Notes: a model not told the origin generated them from the sequence alone. A stretch of 64,000 nucleotides of DNA from Arthrobacter sp. B3I9 (GCF_030816935.1 NZ_JAUSYO010000001.1:2480001-2544000), one strand, 5' to 3'. Numbered from the stretch's first letter, positions 52,424-62,133 are shown. Numbers and translations are program-made.

Positions 52424-52459
52424 GCTGCTGCCCGTGACGCTTCGATCACGGGCAGCAGC
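52424..52459 (-). terminator. Strong hairpin, probable terminator of the minus-strand remnant
   Basis: GCTGCTGCCCGTGA (52424-52437) pairs perfectly with TCACGGGCAGCAGC (52446-52459) across an 8-base loop. Read on the minus strand it follows the remnant's stop codon by 25 bp and is trailed by CTTTCGG. A role for the plus-strand YbaK gene is also possible. Confidence 0.65.
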
Positions 52460-52484
52460 CCGGGAGACGTTTTGCGTGAAGCGC

Positions 52485-52681
52485 CTAGTCCATCCCGCGG
52501 CGGTCCACCGCCAGCTTCGAGTCGCCGTCGGGCGGTGAGCCGGACGGTCAGCTGCAGCAGCCCCGGCGCAGCCGGGCTCTCGGGCCGGTGCGCCTGGGTT
52601 CCAAGCTCGTCCACCTGCTGGGCTCCCTTTGACCGCGGCGGCAACCACGACGCCGTGGGGGCACGGACCCTTCCCCAACAT
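52485..52681 (-). pseudogene. Frameshifted remnant of a small minus-strand gene
   Basis: Three frames join into one G/C-third-position-rich protein: MLGKGPCPHGVVVAAAVKG from ATG 52681, then AQQVDELGTQAHRPESPAAP and GLLQLTVRLTA, then DGDSKLAVDRRGMD ending at TAG 52485. Two single-base shifts (near 52620 and 52530) separate them. Almost every third base in the joined reading is G or C, as in real genes here, and a terminator hairpin follows. Family not recognised. A low-confidence reconstruction. Confidence 0.45.
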
Positions 52682-52688
52682 TTCCGCA

Positions 52689-52718
52689 TTGACACCCGCC
52701 TGTGATCCATGCCATATT
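52689..52718 (+). promoter_or_regulatory. Promoter of the GntR-asparaginase operon, probably leaderless
   Basis: TTGACA (52689-52694) and CATATT (52713-52718) are 18 bp apart. Transcription would start about seven bases later, at the first base of the GTG start codon (52725), so the mRNA would have no leader. Confidence 0.68.
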
Positions 52719-52724
52719 CAAAGG

Positions 52725-53462
52725 GTGAACCTGTCAGACAGCCGGACAGCAGGACAAGTAGCAGGCGAGCCTGCTCCCGACGCCCGCACCGCCACGCCGC
52801 CGCTGCTGCGCCTCAGCGCCGCCGAAGCCGTCTTCAACGCCCTCCGGACGGACATCGAGTCGGGCAACCTGGCCGTGGGTGCGAAGCTCAGCTCCGAAAC
52901 GACGCTCGCGCAGCGGTACGGAGTGAGCCGCTCAGTGGTGCGGGAGGCCCTTCGCTCCTGCACGGCCCTGGGCCTGACGGTGACGAAAACCGGCAAGGGC
53001 ACGTTCGTGGTCGCCAACCAGGTGGCCAAGGACCTTGTGCTGGGCGCCTATTCCGCCCGTGACCTCACCGAAGCGCGCCCCCACATCGAAGTGCCCGCCG
53101 CCGGGCTCGCCGCACAGCGCCGCACGCTTGAGGAGCTGGAGGGCCTCCGGGACATCGTGGCGGCGATGGCCGCCGAGGACAATCCCGAAGCCTGGGTCAG
53201 CCTGGACTCCAGCTTCCACGCGGCCATCGCTCGTGCCAGCGGCAACAAGGTCTTCGAAAGCGTCGTTGCCGACATCCGCGGTGCCCTTGCCCACCAGTCA
53301 GAAACGCTCAACATGGTGGCCGACCGCCAACTGGCCTCGGACCGCGAGCACCAGCGCATCCTGCAGGCCATCGAAGCCCATGACGCCGCCGGCGCCCGCG
53401 CCGCGATGGACGAGCACCTTGCCGCCGTCGGCGCCGCCCTCGACTCCATCCTCAGCCAGTAA
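52725..53462 (+). CDS. GntR-family regulator, FCD subfamily
   Basis: 245 residues from GTG 52725, chosen because the promoter places the transcript start there; an upstream frame would run through the -35/-10. The N-terminal HTH reads AAEAVFNALRTDIESGNLAV, SSETTLAQRYGVSRSVVREALRS, and the FCD domain contains LDSSFHAAIARASGNKVFE and DREHQRILQAIEAHD with metal-binding histidines. It heads an asparagine/aspartate operon and probably controls it, sensing an amino or dicarboxylic acid. Confidence 0.93.
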   Translation: MNLSDSRTAGQVAGEPAPDARTATPPLLRLSAAEAVFNALRTDIESGNLAVGAKLSSETTLAQRYGVSRSVVREALRSCTALGLTVTKTGKGTFVVANQVAKDLVLGAYSARDLTEARPHIEVPAAGLAAQRRTLEELEGLRDIVAAMAAEDNPEAWVSLDSSFHAAIARASGNKVFESVVADIRGALAHQSETLNMVADRQLASDREHQRILQAIEAHDAAGARAAMDEHLAAVGAALDSILSQ

Positions 53463-53500
53463 CCAGCCACCACCCCCACCACACATACCCCTAGGACTAC

Positions 53501-54562
53501 ATGCCCTTCCCTGCCCTGACCGAAACCGCGGCTGCCCCGCAGACCGGCACCCTGCCGCGGCACGTACCCCTCGCGGCCCAGACCCGCGGCGGCCTCGTGG
53601 AAAGCATCCACTACGGTTCCCTGATCGCCGTGTCCGGGGAAGCCGCCGGCACCCGGACGCTCCTTGCTGCCGGCGATCCGTCGGCGCCCTTCTATCCGCG
53701 CTCGGCCCTGAAACCCCTCCAGGCCGTGGCCATGGTCCGAGCCGGACTGGATCTGCCTGCCGACCTGCTGGCCCTCGCCGCCGCAAGCCATTCCGGGGCA
53801 GCTGCCCACCGCGACGGCGCCGCCCGGATCCTGCAGCTGCACGGCCTTTCGGTTGAGGCCCTGGAAAACAGCACCGACCTCCCATACGGCGCCAGCGAAC
53901 GCGAAGCATGGCTCCGCGGCGGCGGGACGGCCACCCGGCTGGCCCAGAACTGCTCGGGCAAACACGCCGCCATGGCTGCCACGTGCGTCATCAACGGCTG
54001 GCCGGTGGCGGGCTACCTTGACCCCTCGCATCCGGTGCAGAGGCTGGTTGCGGAAACCGTCGTCGAGCTCACCGGTGAGGAACCGTCCACTGTCAGCACG
54101 GACGGCTGCGGCACCCCGCTCTTCGCCCTCACCCTCCGCGGCATGGCCCGCGCCTTCGGCCGCCTCGCTGCGGCGGAGCTGGACCCGGCCGCCGCTTCCG
54201 CCGGCAACGCCGAGGCGGCGGTTGCCCACGCCATGCGCAGCCACCCGGAGATGGTGGCTGGGGAAGGGCGCGACGTCACCGAACTGATGCGCCGGGTTCC
54301 GGGCCTGCTCGCCAAGGACGGCTTCGAAGGCGTGCAGCTGGTCGGGCTGCCGGACGGCCGTGCCCTCGCGGTGAAGATTTCCGACGGCGGCGACCGCGCC
54401 CGCATGCCGGTCACCATCCGCGCGCTGGAGGCGCTCGACGTCGGCACAGGTCCCCTCGCCGACCTCGCCGCCGGCACCGTGCTGGGCGGGGGCCACCCCG
54501 TGGGCCTGCTCCTTGCCGCCGACTTCCTCCACTCCACCTCCCCCGCACCCGAAACCCTTTGA
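53501..54562 (+). CDS. Asparaginase (AnsA/asparaginase II family, Pfam PF06089 type)
   Basis: 353 residues. Family blocks: RGGLVESIHYGSLIAV, PFYPRSALKPLQAVAMV, AAASHSGAAAHRD, NCSGKHAAMAATCV, and STDGCGTPLFALTLRGMARA. The SALKPLQ, NCSGKH and DGCG motifs carry the active-site serine and lysines of this Rhizobium-type asparaginase class, unrelated to E. coli AnsB. It hydrolyses L-asparagine to aspartate and ammonia. The aspartase gene follows after 8 bp. Confidence 0.9.
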   Translation: MPFPALTETAAAPQTGTLPRHVPLAAQTRGGLVESIHYGSLIAVSGEAAGTRTLLAAGDPSAPFYPRSALKPLQAVAMVRAGLDLPADLLALAAASHSGAAAHRDGAARILQLHGLSVEALENSTDLPYGASEREAWLRGGGTATRLAQNCSGKHAAMAATCVINGWPVAGYLDPSHPVQRLVAETVVELTGEEPSTVSTDGCGTPLFALTLRGMARAFGRLAAAELDPAAASAGNAEAAVAHAMRSHPEMVAGEGRDVTELMRRVPGLLAKDGFEGVQLVGLPDGRALAVKISDGGDRARMPVTIRALEALDVGTGPLADLAAGTVLGGGHPVGLLLAADFLHSTSPAPETL

Positions 54563-54570
54563 GGACAGCC

Positions 54571-55986
54571 ATGACCGACACCGGTGCCCCCGCGGCATTC
54601 CGCTCCGAACACGATCTGCTCGGGGACCGCGACGTCCCCGTGGACGCCTACTGGGGCGTGCACACCCTCCGCGCCCTGGAAAACTTCCCCATCACCGGCC
54701 AGCCGCTATCCTCCAACATGCACCTGGTCCGCGGGCTGGCCGCCGTGAAGCTGGCAGCCGCCCGGACCAACCACGAACTCGGCCTCCTGGACGGCGAGCG
54801 CGCCCAGGCCATCGAGGACGCGAGCCTGGACGTGCTCGCAGGCAAGTTTGCCGATCAGTTCGTGGTGGACGTCGTCCAGGGCGGCGCCGGAACGTCGTCG
54901 AACATGAACGCGAACGAGGTCATCGCAAACCGGGCGCTGGAAATCCTCGGCCACCCGAAGGGTGACTACGCCCGCCTGCACCCCAACGACCATGTCAACC
55001 TCAGCCAGTCCACCAATGACGTCTACCCCACGGCCGTCAAGCTCGGCACCATCTTCGCGGCCCGGGAACTGCTGGAAGCGCTGGCGGAACTGGAGGAAGC
55101 CTTCGCGGCCAAGGCCATGGAGTTCCGCACTGTCGTGAAAATGGGACGCACCCAGCTCCAGGACGCCGTTCCCATGACCCTGGGCCAGGAATTCGGCAGC
55201 TACGCGGTGACCATCGGCGAGGACCGGCTCAGGCTGGCGGAGGCGGACCTCCTGATCCACGAGATCAACCTCGGCGCCACGGCCATCGGCACCGGGCTGA
55301 ACGCACCGGCGGGCTACGCCGAGGCCGCGTGCCGGCACCTGGGCCAAGTCACCGGCCTGCCGCTGGTCACCGCCGTCGACCTGATCGAAGCCACACAGGA
55401 CGTCGGGGCGTTCGTGCACCTCTCCGGCGTGCTCAAGCGCGTGGCGGTCAAGCTTTCCAAGATCTGCAATGACCTCCGGCTGCTGTCCTCCGGGCCGCGT
55501 GCAGGTTTCGGCGAAATCAACCTGCCTGCCGTGCAGTCCGGGTCCTCCATCATGCCCGGCAAGATCAACCCGGTCATTCCGGAAGTGGTCAGCCAGGTGG
55601 CCTACGAAGTCATCGGCAACGACGTCACCATCACCATGGCGGCCGAGGCCGGGCAGCTCCAGCTCAACGCTTTCGAACCGATCATTGTCCACAGCCTCCA
55701 CAAGAGCATCAGCCACCTCGAAGCCGCCTGCCGGACCCTTACCGCGCGCTGCGTCCGGGGCATCACCGCCAACACCGACCACCTCCGCGCCACCGTGGAA
55801 CAGTCGATTGGCCTCGTCACGGCATTGAACCCCCACCTCGGCTACGCCACCGCAACCGCCATCGCCCAGGAAGCCCTTGCCACCGGCAAGGGCGTTGCCG
55901 AACTGGTCCTGGAACACGGCCTGCTCACGGCGGAGCAACTTCAAGAACTGCTCAGCCCTGAGCGCCTTGCCAACCTGAGCAAATAG
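54571..55986 (+). CDS. aspA: Aspartate ammonia-lyase
   Basis: 471 residues from ATG 54571 (GAGGA upstream). Fumarase/aspartase superfamily: [85 protein letters not shown] and the catalytic-loop signature [18 protein letters not shown]. Sequence details (YWGVHT, GGAGTS) fit aspartase rather than fumarase. It deaminates aspartate to fumarate, completing asparagine breakdown into the TCA cycle. Confidence 0.94.
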   Translation: MTDTGAPAAFRSEHDLLGDRDVPVDAYWGVHTLRALENFPITGQPLSSNMHLVRGLAAVKLAAARTNHELGLLDGERAQAIEDASLDVLAGKFADQFVVDVVQGGAGTSSNMNANEVIANRALEILGHPKGDYARLHPNDHVNLSQSTNDVYPTAVKLGTIFAARELLEALAELEEAFAAKAMEFRTVVKMGRTQLQDAVPMTLGQEFGSYAVTIGEDRLRLAEADLLIHEINLGATAIGTGLNAPAGYAEAACRHLGQVTGLPLVTAVDLIEATQDVGAFVHLSGVLKRVAVKLSKICNDLRLLSSGPRAGFGEINLPAVQSGSSIMPGKINPVIPEVVSQVAYEVIGNDVTITMAAEAGQLQLNAFEPIIVHSLHKSISHLEAACRTLTARCVRGITANTDHLRATVEQSIGLVTALNPHLGYATATAIAQEALATGKGVAELVLEHGLLTAEQLQELLSPERLANLSK

Positions 55987-55999
55987 ACAAAGGACTGAA

Positions 56000-57547
56000 A
56001 TGAACCAGCCCCAACCGGCCAGCACTCAGGCCATCACCGACCACACCATTCCGGCGCATGCCCACGCCTCTGAAACCACCCTCCACGTCGAGGATGAGGG
56101 CTACCACAAGGGCCTCAAACCCCGCCAGGTCCAGATGATCGCCATCGGCGGCGCGATCGGCACCGGCCTCTTCATGGGCGCCGGCGGCCGGCTGGCGTCG
56201 GCCGGACCCGCGCTGGTCCTCAGCTACGCCGTCTGCGGGTTCTTTGCGTTCATGATCCTGCGCGCGCTCGGCGAACTCGTCATGCACCGCCCGTCCTCAG
56301 GCTCGTTCGTCTCCTACGCCCGCGAGTTCTTCGGCGAGAAGGCAGCCTTCGTCACCGGCTGGCTGTACTGGCTGAACTGGGCCATGACGGCGATCGTGGA
56401 CATCACCGCCGTCGCGCTCTATATGAACTTCTTCAAGAAGTACTGGGCGCCCATCGCGGACGTGCCGCAGTGGACCTGGGCGCTCGCGGCCCTCATCCTC
56501 GTGCTGGGCCTGAACCTGATCTCCGTCAAGGTGTTCGGCGAGCTTGAGTTCTGGTTCGCCCTGATCAAGGTGGTGGCACTGCTGACGTTCCTGGCGGTAG
56601 GCATCTACTTTGTTATCTTCGGCACCCCCGTCGCAGGACAGGAAGTCGGCTTCAGCCTCATCGCGGACAACGGCGGCCTGTTCCCCAACGGCCTGTTGCC
56701 GGCGATCGTTGTGATGCAGGGCGTGGTGTTCGCCTACGCCTCCATCGAGCTGATCGGCACCGCGGCCGGCGAAACCGAAAACCCCGAGAAGATCATGCCG
56801 AAGGCCATCAACACGGTGATCGTCCGTATCGCCGTCTTCTACGTCGGATCCCTTGTCCTGCTCTCCCTGCTCCTGCCGTACACCTCCTACAAGGCCGGCG
56901 AAAGTCCCTTCGTGACCTTCTTCGGCTCCATCGGGGTCGAGGGCGTGGACGCGATCATGAACCTGGTGGTGCTCACCGCGGCGCTGTCCTCGCTCAACGC
57001 CGGGCTCTACTCCACCGGCCGGATCATGCGTTCGATGTCGGTCACCGGCTCGGCGCCCAAATTCGCGGCGCGCATGAATAAGGCCGGCGTGCCCTACGGC
57101 GGCATCGCGCTGACCGCGGCCGTGGCGGTCCTCGGCGTGGTGCTCAATGCGCTGGTCCCGGCCGAGGCCTTCGAAATCGTCCTGAACGTTGCGTCCCTGG
57201 GCATCATCAGCACTTGGGGAATGATCGTCCTGTGCCAGATGCAGCTCCAGCGGCTCGCCAACCGCGGCGAACTGCTGCGTCCCAGCTTCCGGATGCCCGG
57301 CTCGCCCGTCACCGGCTGGCTCACGCTCGCGTTCCTGCTCGCCGTCCTGGTGCTGATGGCCTTCGACACGCCCGTGGGGACGTGGACCATAGCCTCGCTG
57401 GTGGTCATCATCCCGCTGCTGATGCTCGGCTGGCGCCTCTGCCGCCACCGGATCCTCGAACTGGCGGCAGTGCGCGAGGGCTTCACCGGCCCGTACCCGC
57501 TGGTGGCCAACCGGCCGGTCCGTGGCGCCGGTAGCAAGGAGAGCTAG
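56000..57547 (+). CDS. ansP: Amino-acid permease, probably L-asparagine permease (AAT family)
   Basis: 515 residues with AAAGGA upstream, 13 bp after aspA. Twelve transmembrane helices; first-helix signature [51 protein letters not shown], and [23 protein letters not shown], all typical of AAT-family proton symporters such as AnsP/CycA. The operon context (asparaginase, aspartase) supports asparagine or aspartate as substrate. Followed by a perfect terminator. Confidence 0.92.
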   Translation: MNQPQPASTQAITDHTIPAHAHASETTLHVEDEGYHKGLKPRQVQMIAIGGAIGTGLFMGAGGRLASAGPALVLSYAVCGFFAFMILRALGELVMHRPSSGSFVSYAREFFGEKAAFVTGWLYWLNWAMTAIVDITAVALYMNFFKKYWAPIADVPQWTWALAALILVLGLNLISVKVFGELEFWFALIKVVALLTFLAVGIYFVIFGTPVAGQEVGFSLIADNGGLFPNGLLPAIVVMQGVVFAYASIELIGTAAGETENPEKIMPKAINTVIVRIAVFYVGSLVLLSLLLPYTSYKAGESPFVTFFGSIGVEGVDAIMNLVVLTAALSSLNAGLYSTGRIMRSMSVTGSAPKFAARMNKAGVPYGGIALTAAVAVLGVVLNALVPAEAFEIVLNVASLGIISTWGMIVLCQMQLQRLANRGELLRPSFRMPGSPVTGWLTLAFLLAVLVLMAFDTPVGTWTIASLVVIIPLLMLGWRLCRHRILELAAVREGFTGPYPLVANRPVRGAGSKES

Positions 57548-57589
57548 CGCCTCCCAGAGGCTCGTCCGTCATGGCGTTCGACGGCGGAG

Positions 57590-57627
57590 CGGCAGGGTCC
57601 GGTTCTTCCGGACCCTGCCGTTTTCTT
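57590..57627 (+). terminator. Intrinsic terminator of the asparagine operon
   Basis: CGGCAGGGTCCGG (57590-57602) pairs perfectly with CCGGACCCTGCCG (57608-57620) around TTCTT, followed by TTTTCTTT. It is 42 bp after the permease stop. Confidence 0.93.
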
Positions 57628-57790
57628 TGGGGCCGCCGAGCCGCTCCTCTGTGCCTGCCCGCTACGCCTCGACGATGGACCCGATCAGTGGATCTGCGCC
57701 TAAGATACGAACACTGCTGTGAAGCAGCGAAATGCTCCACGCGACCCGCAACGCCGTCGTGACCGCCTGTCCGAAGGGAACCCCCAACAC

Positions 57791-58810
57791 ATGCCGCAGA
57801 CTACGAACGATTCCGGCGAGAACGCCCAGACTGTCCGGTGGGGAATCCTCGGCACGGGATTCATCGCCGGCCTGCAGACCTCCGACTTGGTCGCGAACGG
57901 GTGCAGCGTACAGGCGGTGGGCTCCAGGTCCGCGGAAGCAGCCGCACGGTTCGCCGCCGAATTCGGAATTGACTCTGCCCATGGGAGCTACGAGGACCTG
58001 GTGGGTGACCCCGAGGTGGACGCCGTGTACATCTCGACGCCGCACCCCTTCCACTACGAGAACGCGTTGCTGGCCCTCAACGCGGGCAAGCACGTGCTCG
58101 TCGAAAAGCCCTTCGCCATGAACGCGCGGCAGGCCAGGGAGATCGTGGACCTCGCCGAGTCCAAGGGCCTCGTGGCCCTGGAAGCGATGTGGACCCGGTA
58201 CCTGCCGCACATGGTGCGGATCCGTGAACTGGTCAGGTCCGGCGCGCTGGGTGACGTCAGGACCGTGATCGCGGACCACAACCAGAACCTGCCAAAGGAT
58301 CCGCTGCACCGCCTCAACAACCCGGAGCTGGGCGGCGGAGCGCTCCTCGACCTGGGGATCTACCCCGTATCGTTCGCCTTCGACGTCCTCGGCGCCCCCG
58401 TGGATGTCCGGGCGCTCGCCAGCACGACCTCCACGGGTGTCGACCGGCAGACCGCGATGATCTTCGGATACGGGGACGGGCAGCAGGCCCTGCTGCACTG
58501 CGCACTGGACACCGCCGGCCCCAACCGCGCCGCCGTCATCGGCACCGAGGGAAGCATCGAGATCGACTCGGTCTGGTACTCGCCGACGCCCTTCACCCGC
58601 TATGACGCCAACGGCACCGTCGTCGAACGTTTCGAGGAGCCCGTCACCGGCCGCGGAATGCAGTACCAGGCGTGGGAGCTGGAGCGGCTGGTCCGTGCCG
58701 GCGCCACGGCAAACGACATCCTGTCGGCGAGGGAGACCGTACAGGTGATGGAGACGATGGATGAGGTGCGCCGCCAGATCGGGCTCAGCTACGCGGCTGA
58801 CCGAACCTAG
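57791..58810 (+). CDS. Gfo/Idh/MocA-family oxidoreductase
   Basis: 339 residues from ATG 57791; the longer frame from 57719 crosses the promoter region. N-terminal Rossmann motif VRWGILGTGFIAGLQTSDL, DAVYISTPHPFHYENALLALNAGKHVLVEKPFAMN (the EKP motif with catalytic lysine), and GGGALLDLGIYPVSFAFDVLG, the D-x-G-x-Y/H catalytic stretch. Such enzymes reduce or oxidise sugars and inositols, or trans-dihydrodiols, with NAD(P). Substrate unknown. Stands alone after the terminator. Confidence 0.92.
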   Translation: MPQTTNDSGENAQTVRWGILGTGFIAGLQTSDLVANGCSVQAVGSRSAEAAARFAAEFGIDSAHGSYEDLVGDPEVDAVYISTPHPFHYENALLALNAGKHVLVEKPFAMNARQAREIVDLAESKGLVALEAMWTRYLPHMVRIRELVRSGALGDVRTVIADHNQNLPKDPLHRLNNPELGGGALLDLGIYPVSFAFDVLGAPVDVRALASTTSTGVDRQTAMIFGYGDGQQALLHCALDTAGPNRAAVIGTEGSIEIDSVWYSPTPFTRYDANGTVVERFEEPVTGRGMQYQAWELERLVRAGATANDILSARETVQVMETMDEVRRQIGLSYAADRT

Positions 58811-58855
58811 GCGTGCACCGGGCCCTTTCGCGGGAACGGGCGGGCAAGCGGCGGG

Positions 58856-59506
58856 CTACGGCCGCATCCCCGCTGAGAGAAGCTCCTGGAGGCCCCGCTT
58901 GAACCCGGCCCGGCCGCCATGGGCGGGATGCCTGATCTTCGGCATGTCGAGACCGCTCCGCAGCAGGCTGCGGTGCGCCACGTTTCCGACGGCCACCACG
59001 CTTTCGATAGGAAACAGTTCAGTCAGCGACTTCCAGAACGGAGTGCCGAGTGCTGCCTCGGCGGCTGTCGGCGTGCGGTTGGACAGCGGCCGTCCGGGCA
59101 TATGGGTATGCCACGGGCAGGCGCTCCACAGCACGGGCAGAAAGTCCAGTTCCGCCAGTACCTGCCACATCACCGTGGCTGTCGGCTCGGCTGCGACGCC
59201 AGCAGCCTCCGGCGGCAGCACGTAGCCCCTTCCCGGCCCGAACAGACCCAGGCTGTTCGCGGGACCCTCGAACATGGTGCGGTTGGTGAAGGGGACGCCG
59301 GTGATGCGCATGCCCCGGAAGCCGGGGGCCTCCCCTACGAGCAGCACCTTCGGGGAGCGCTCCAGCATTTCCTCAAGGTAGGCCGCAAGGTTCCGGCGGC
59401 GCTGGGCATTCGCCGGGACGGCGTCATCGAAGAAGTTGTTGCACGCGGGCCCTGTCACGACGGCCGCGAGGCGGTCGACGAAGCCCTCGATGGCTGAAGA
59501 AGTCAT
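58856..59506 (-). CDS. Uracil-DNA glycosylase family protein
   Basis: 216 residues from ATG 59506. It keeps the UDG-superfamily motif 1 as VLLVGEAPGFRGMRITGVPFTNR (GEAPG) and a C-terminal VVAVGNVAHRSLL...KIRHPAHGG with the HP of motif 2. The fold matches actinobacterial UDG-like proteins about 200-220 residues long. DNA-repair activity on uracil is likely but unproven for this subgroup. Confidence 0.82.
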   Translation of the reverse strand: MTSSAIEGFVDRLAAVVTGPACNNFFDDAVPANAQRRRNLAAYLEEMLERSPKVLLVGEAPGFRGMRITGVPFTNRTMFEGPANSLGLFGPGRGYVLPPEAAGVAAEPTATVMWQVLAELDFLPVLWSACPWHTHMPGRPLSNRTPTAAEAALGTPFWKSLTELFPIESVVAVGNVAHRSLLRSGLDMPKIRHPAHGGRAGFKRGLQELLSAGMRP

Positions 59507-59613
59507 ACCCGGCCCGTCCCCTCTGCTGATCGTAGGGCAACCAGAATAACCGGGCGGCTTCACTGCCGTCCCCGCTGCGTGAACTGCGCATCCCCGCCGC
59601 CTAGCATTTGAGG

Positions 59614-60141
59614 ATGGCGGACATGACCATCTTCACGGTAGGACACTCCACCCATCCCATTGATGAATTTATCGGCATCTTGAAGGCCCACCGCATCAAG
59701 AAGCTGATCGACGTTCGGACAGTCCCGAAGTCGCGGCACAACCCGCAGTTCAACAGCGACGCCCTGGCGGCGAGCGTGCGCGCCAGCGGAATCACCTACC
59801 GGCGGATGCCATCGCTCGGCGGCCTGCGGCACGCCCGGAAGGACAGCCCCAATGCGGCGTGGCGGAACGCCTCTTTCCGGGGCTACGCGGATTACATGCA
59901 GACCGACGAATTTTCAGCCGCCATCGGCCAGCTCCTGGAACGGGGACGGACGAACAACGCCGCCATCATGTGCGCCGAAGCTGTCCCCTGGCGCTGCCAC
60001 CGGTCGCTGATCGGTGACGCGCTCCTGGTGCGGGGCGTCCAGGTGCTGGACATACTGACGGAGAAGGCCGCCAAGCCGCACACTCTGACCCCCTTCGCCC
60101 GCGTGGAAGGAGAGCGCGTGCGGTATCCGGCAGACGGTTAG
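59614..60141 (+). CDS. DUF488-family protein
   Basis: 175 residues from ATG 59614; TAGCAT lies six bases before it, suggesting a leaderless start, although ATG 59623 has GAGG upstream and is possible. Family pattern: IFTVGHSTHPIDEFIGILKAH, LIDVRTVPKSRHNPQFN, YRRMPSLGGLRHARKDS, GYADYM, and the cysteine motif AEAVPWRCHRSLIGDALL. DUF488 proteins have no settled function. Confidence 0.9.
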   Translation: MADMTIFTVGHSTHPIDEFIGILKAHRIKKLIDVRTVPKSRHNPQFNSDALAASVRASGITYRRMPSLGGLRHARKDSPNAAWRNASFRGYADYMQTDEFSAAIGQLLERGRTNNAAIMCAEAVPWRCHRSLIGDALLVRGVQVLDILTEKAAKPHTLTPFARVEGERVRYPADG

Positions 60142-60161
60142 CAGCTGCCCAGCCACGGAAC

Positions 60162-61145
60162 CTACCAGCGGGGGTGGATAGTCCCGCGGAAGTAGCGGTC
60201 GTAGATTTCCCGGACACCGACGTCGAACGTGGCATCGATTCCGCCGGCCCCGGCCGCCGCCGCGTTGGACCGCACCTGGTCCACGTTGCGGGCTCCGGGG
60301 ATCACGGTGCTGACGCCGTCCTGAGCGGTGATCCAGGCGATGGCGGCCTGGGCAGTAGTGACGCCGTCGGGCACCAGTTCCTCAAACTCCGCCACGGCCC
60401 TCAGCCCCTGTTCGTAATCCACGCCGGAGAACGTTTCTCCGACGTCGAACGCGGAACCTGCCCGGTTGAAGTTCCGGTGGTCATTCTCCGGGAAGGACGT
60501 CTCCTTGGAATACCTGCCCGAGAGCAGCCCCGAAGCCAGCGGCACCCGGGCGATGATGCCAACCCCCGCGGCCTCGGCCGCCGGCAACACCTCGTCCAGC
60601 GGCTTGAGCCGGAAGGCGTTGAGGATGATCTGTACCGTGGCGATGCCGGGGTGGCGGATGGCCTCCAGGGCTTCATCGGTGCGCTCCACGCTGACACCGT
60701 AGTTACGGATGGATCCCTCCGCCACCAGCGTGTCAAGGGCATCGTAGACCTCGGCGCTGCTGTAGACCGCGGTGGGCGGGCAGTGCAGCTGGACCAGGTC
60801 CAGGCGGTCGGTCTGCAGATTGCGCCGGGAGCGGTCCACCCACTGGCGGAAGTTGGCGAGGTTGTAATTGGCGGGGTCCTGCTCCAGCCGGCGGCCCATC
60901 TTGGTAGCCACCGTGATGTCGAGCCCCGGATTGTCCGCAAGGAAGGCACCGATGGCCTGTTCGCTGCGGCCGTCCCCGTACACGTCGGCGGTGTCGAAGA
61001 AGGTCACGCCTGCTTCCGCCGCCGCGGCCAGCACGGCCTGCGCCTGCGCGGGCTCCACGGCACCCCAGTCGGCGCCGAGCTGCCACGTGCCGAGGCCCAC
61101 AACGGAGACGTTGCGTCCGGTCTTACCCAATCTGCGCTTTTCCAT
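60162..61145 (-). CDS. Aldo/keto reductase
   Basis: 327 residues from ATG 61145. AKR catalytic tetrad visible: D and Y in VTFFDTADVYGDGRSEQAIG, K in ITVATKMGRRL, H in LVQLHCPPT. The C-terminal cofactor segment is VSTVIPGARNVDQVRSNAAAAG. Closest in layout to the AKR family with oxidoreductase/potassium-channel-beta-like members that reduce sugars and aldehydes. TATAGT six bases upstream of the start implies a leaderless transcript. Confidence 0.93.
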   Translation of the reverse strand: MEKRRLGKTGRNVSVVGLGTWQLGADWGAVEPAQAQAVLAAAAEAGVTFFDTADVYGDGRSEQAIGAFLADNPGLDITVATKMGRRLEQDPANYNLANFRQWVDRSRRNLQTDRLDLVQLHCPPTAVYSSAEVYDALDTLVAEGSIRNYGVSVERTDEALEAIRHPGIATVQIILNAFRLKPLDEVLPAAEAAGVGIIARVPLASGLLSGRYSKETSFPENDHRNFNRAGSAFDVGETFSGVDYEQGLRAVAEFEELVPDGVTTAQAAIAWITAQDGVSTVIPGARNVDQVRSNAAAAGAGGIDATFDVGVREIYDRYFRGTIHPRW

Positions 61146-61151
61146 CGTCCG

Positions 61152-61157
61152 ACTATA
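61152..61157 (-). promoter_or_regulatory. -10 box of the aldo/keto reductase gene (leaderless)
   Basis: On the minus strand TATAGT is followed by six bases and the ATG at 61145, so the transcript would start at or next to the A of ATG. No clear -35 box. Confidence 0.6.
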
Positions 61158-61246
61158 CAAAAGTGCGGGCCGTCACAGTGCCAGTCCTACGATGTGGAAT
61201 GGTTGGAGAGCCGCTAGTTTCCGGCTCAACACCGAAGGAACCTCCA

Positions 61247-62047
61247 ATGACGTATTCCGTGAACTGCTCGATCCTGCTGACGGAGCTGCCCCTCCTCGAG
61301 CGGCCCGCCGCGGCAAAAGCGGCAGGCTTCGACGCCGTCGAATTCTGGTGGCCGTTCGAGGCTTCCGTTCCCGGCGACGCCGCCGTCACCGATTTCGAGC
61401 GGGCCGTCACCGACGCGGGCGTCCAGCTGACAGGCCTCAATTTCAACGCCGGCAATATGCCGGCCGGGGACCGCGGCCTGGTGTCCTGGATGGGCCGCTC
61501 GGCCGAGTTCAAGGACAACATCGACGTCGTTGTGGGCATCGGCGGACACCTCGGCTGCAGGGCCTTCAATGCCCTTTACGGCAACCGCCAGGAAGGGCAC
61601 ACCCCGGAGGCCCAGGACGAGCTGGCGGTGGAGAACCTCGCCGCGGCAGCCGCAGGGGTCGCCCGCATCGGCGGCACCGTCCTGCTTGAACCGGTGAGCG
61701 GGGCGCCCCGCTACCCCCTGCTGACCGCTGATGACGCACTCCGGACCATCTCCCGGGTGCGGCAGGAAACCGGCGCGGAGAACATCAGGTTCCTGGCGGA
61801 CTTCTACCATCTGTCGGTCAACGGTGAGGATGTGGCCGCCGTCATCGACAGTCACGCCAAAGACTTCGGCCACATCCAGATCGCCGACAGCCCCGGCCGC
61901 GGCGCTCCCGGCACCGGTGGGCTACCGCTTGGCCAATGGATCGCCCGCAGCCGCCAGCTCGGCTACGAGGGCTACATCGGCCTGGAGTACAAGCAACCCG
62001 CGGAGAGCGCGTTCGCCTGGGCTGCGTCGGAGCGTCTCCCCGGCTAG
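61247..62047 (+). CDS. Hydroxypyruvate isomerase family (TIM-barrel) protein
   Basis: 266 residues from ATG 61247, with GAAGGAAC upstream. Xylose-isomerase-like barrel of the Hyi/OtnI type: SVNCSILLTELPLLERPAAAKAAGFDAVEFWWPF, LTGLNFNAGNMPAGDRG, GTVLLEPVSGAPRYPL (catalytic glutamate), FLADFYHLSVNGEDV, and HIQIADSPGRGAPGTGGL with the second glutamate in YIGLEYKQP. It likely interconverts hydroxypyruvate and tartronate semialdehyde, or a related ketoacid such as 2-oxotetronate. Confidence 0.9.
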   Translation: MTYSVNCSILLTELPLLERPAAAKAAGFDAVEFWWPFEASVPGDAAVTDFERAVTDAGVQLTGLNFNAGNMPAGDRGLVSWMGRSAEFKDNIDVVVGIGGHLGCRAFNALYGNRQEGHTPEAQDELAVENLAAAAAGVARIGGTVLLEPVSGAPRYPLLTADDALRTISRVRQETGAENIRFLADFYHLSVNGEDVAAVIDSHAKDFGHIQIADSPGRGAPGTGGLPLGQWIARSRQLGYEGYIGLEYKQPAESAFAWAASERLPG

Positions 62048-62062
62048 CGGCCGCTTTCCAAT

Positions 62063-62133
62063 GGGGGCACTTCGACACGGACACGCCGGCCGCCGTCGTG
62101 ATTTACGACGGCGGCCCCTCCCCATAGTGCCCC
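62063..62133. terminator. Nested hairpin between convergent genes
   Basis: An inner perfect 12-bp stem (62088-62099 with 62105-62116, GGCCGCCGTCGT type) sits inside an outer GGGGCACT/AGTGCCCC pair (62064-62071 with 62126-62133). It fills the gap between two converging stops and may act as a bidirectional terminator, though neither side has a clean T-run. Confidence 0.6.

Larger units (their letters stand above)
52248..52723. other. 477-bp stretch without an intact gene
   Basis: From left to right it holds about 175 bp with nothing recognisable, a 14-bp perfect hairpin (52424-52459), a minus-strand coding remnant broken by frameshifts (52485-52681), and the -35/-10 promoter of the following GntR gene. 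No unbroken reading frame in it has convincing codon use along its whole length. Confidence 0.7.
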
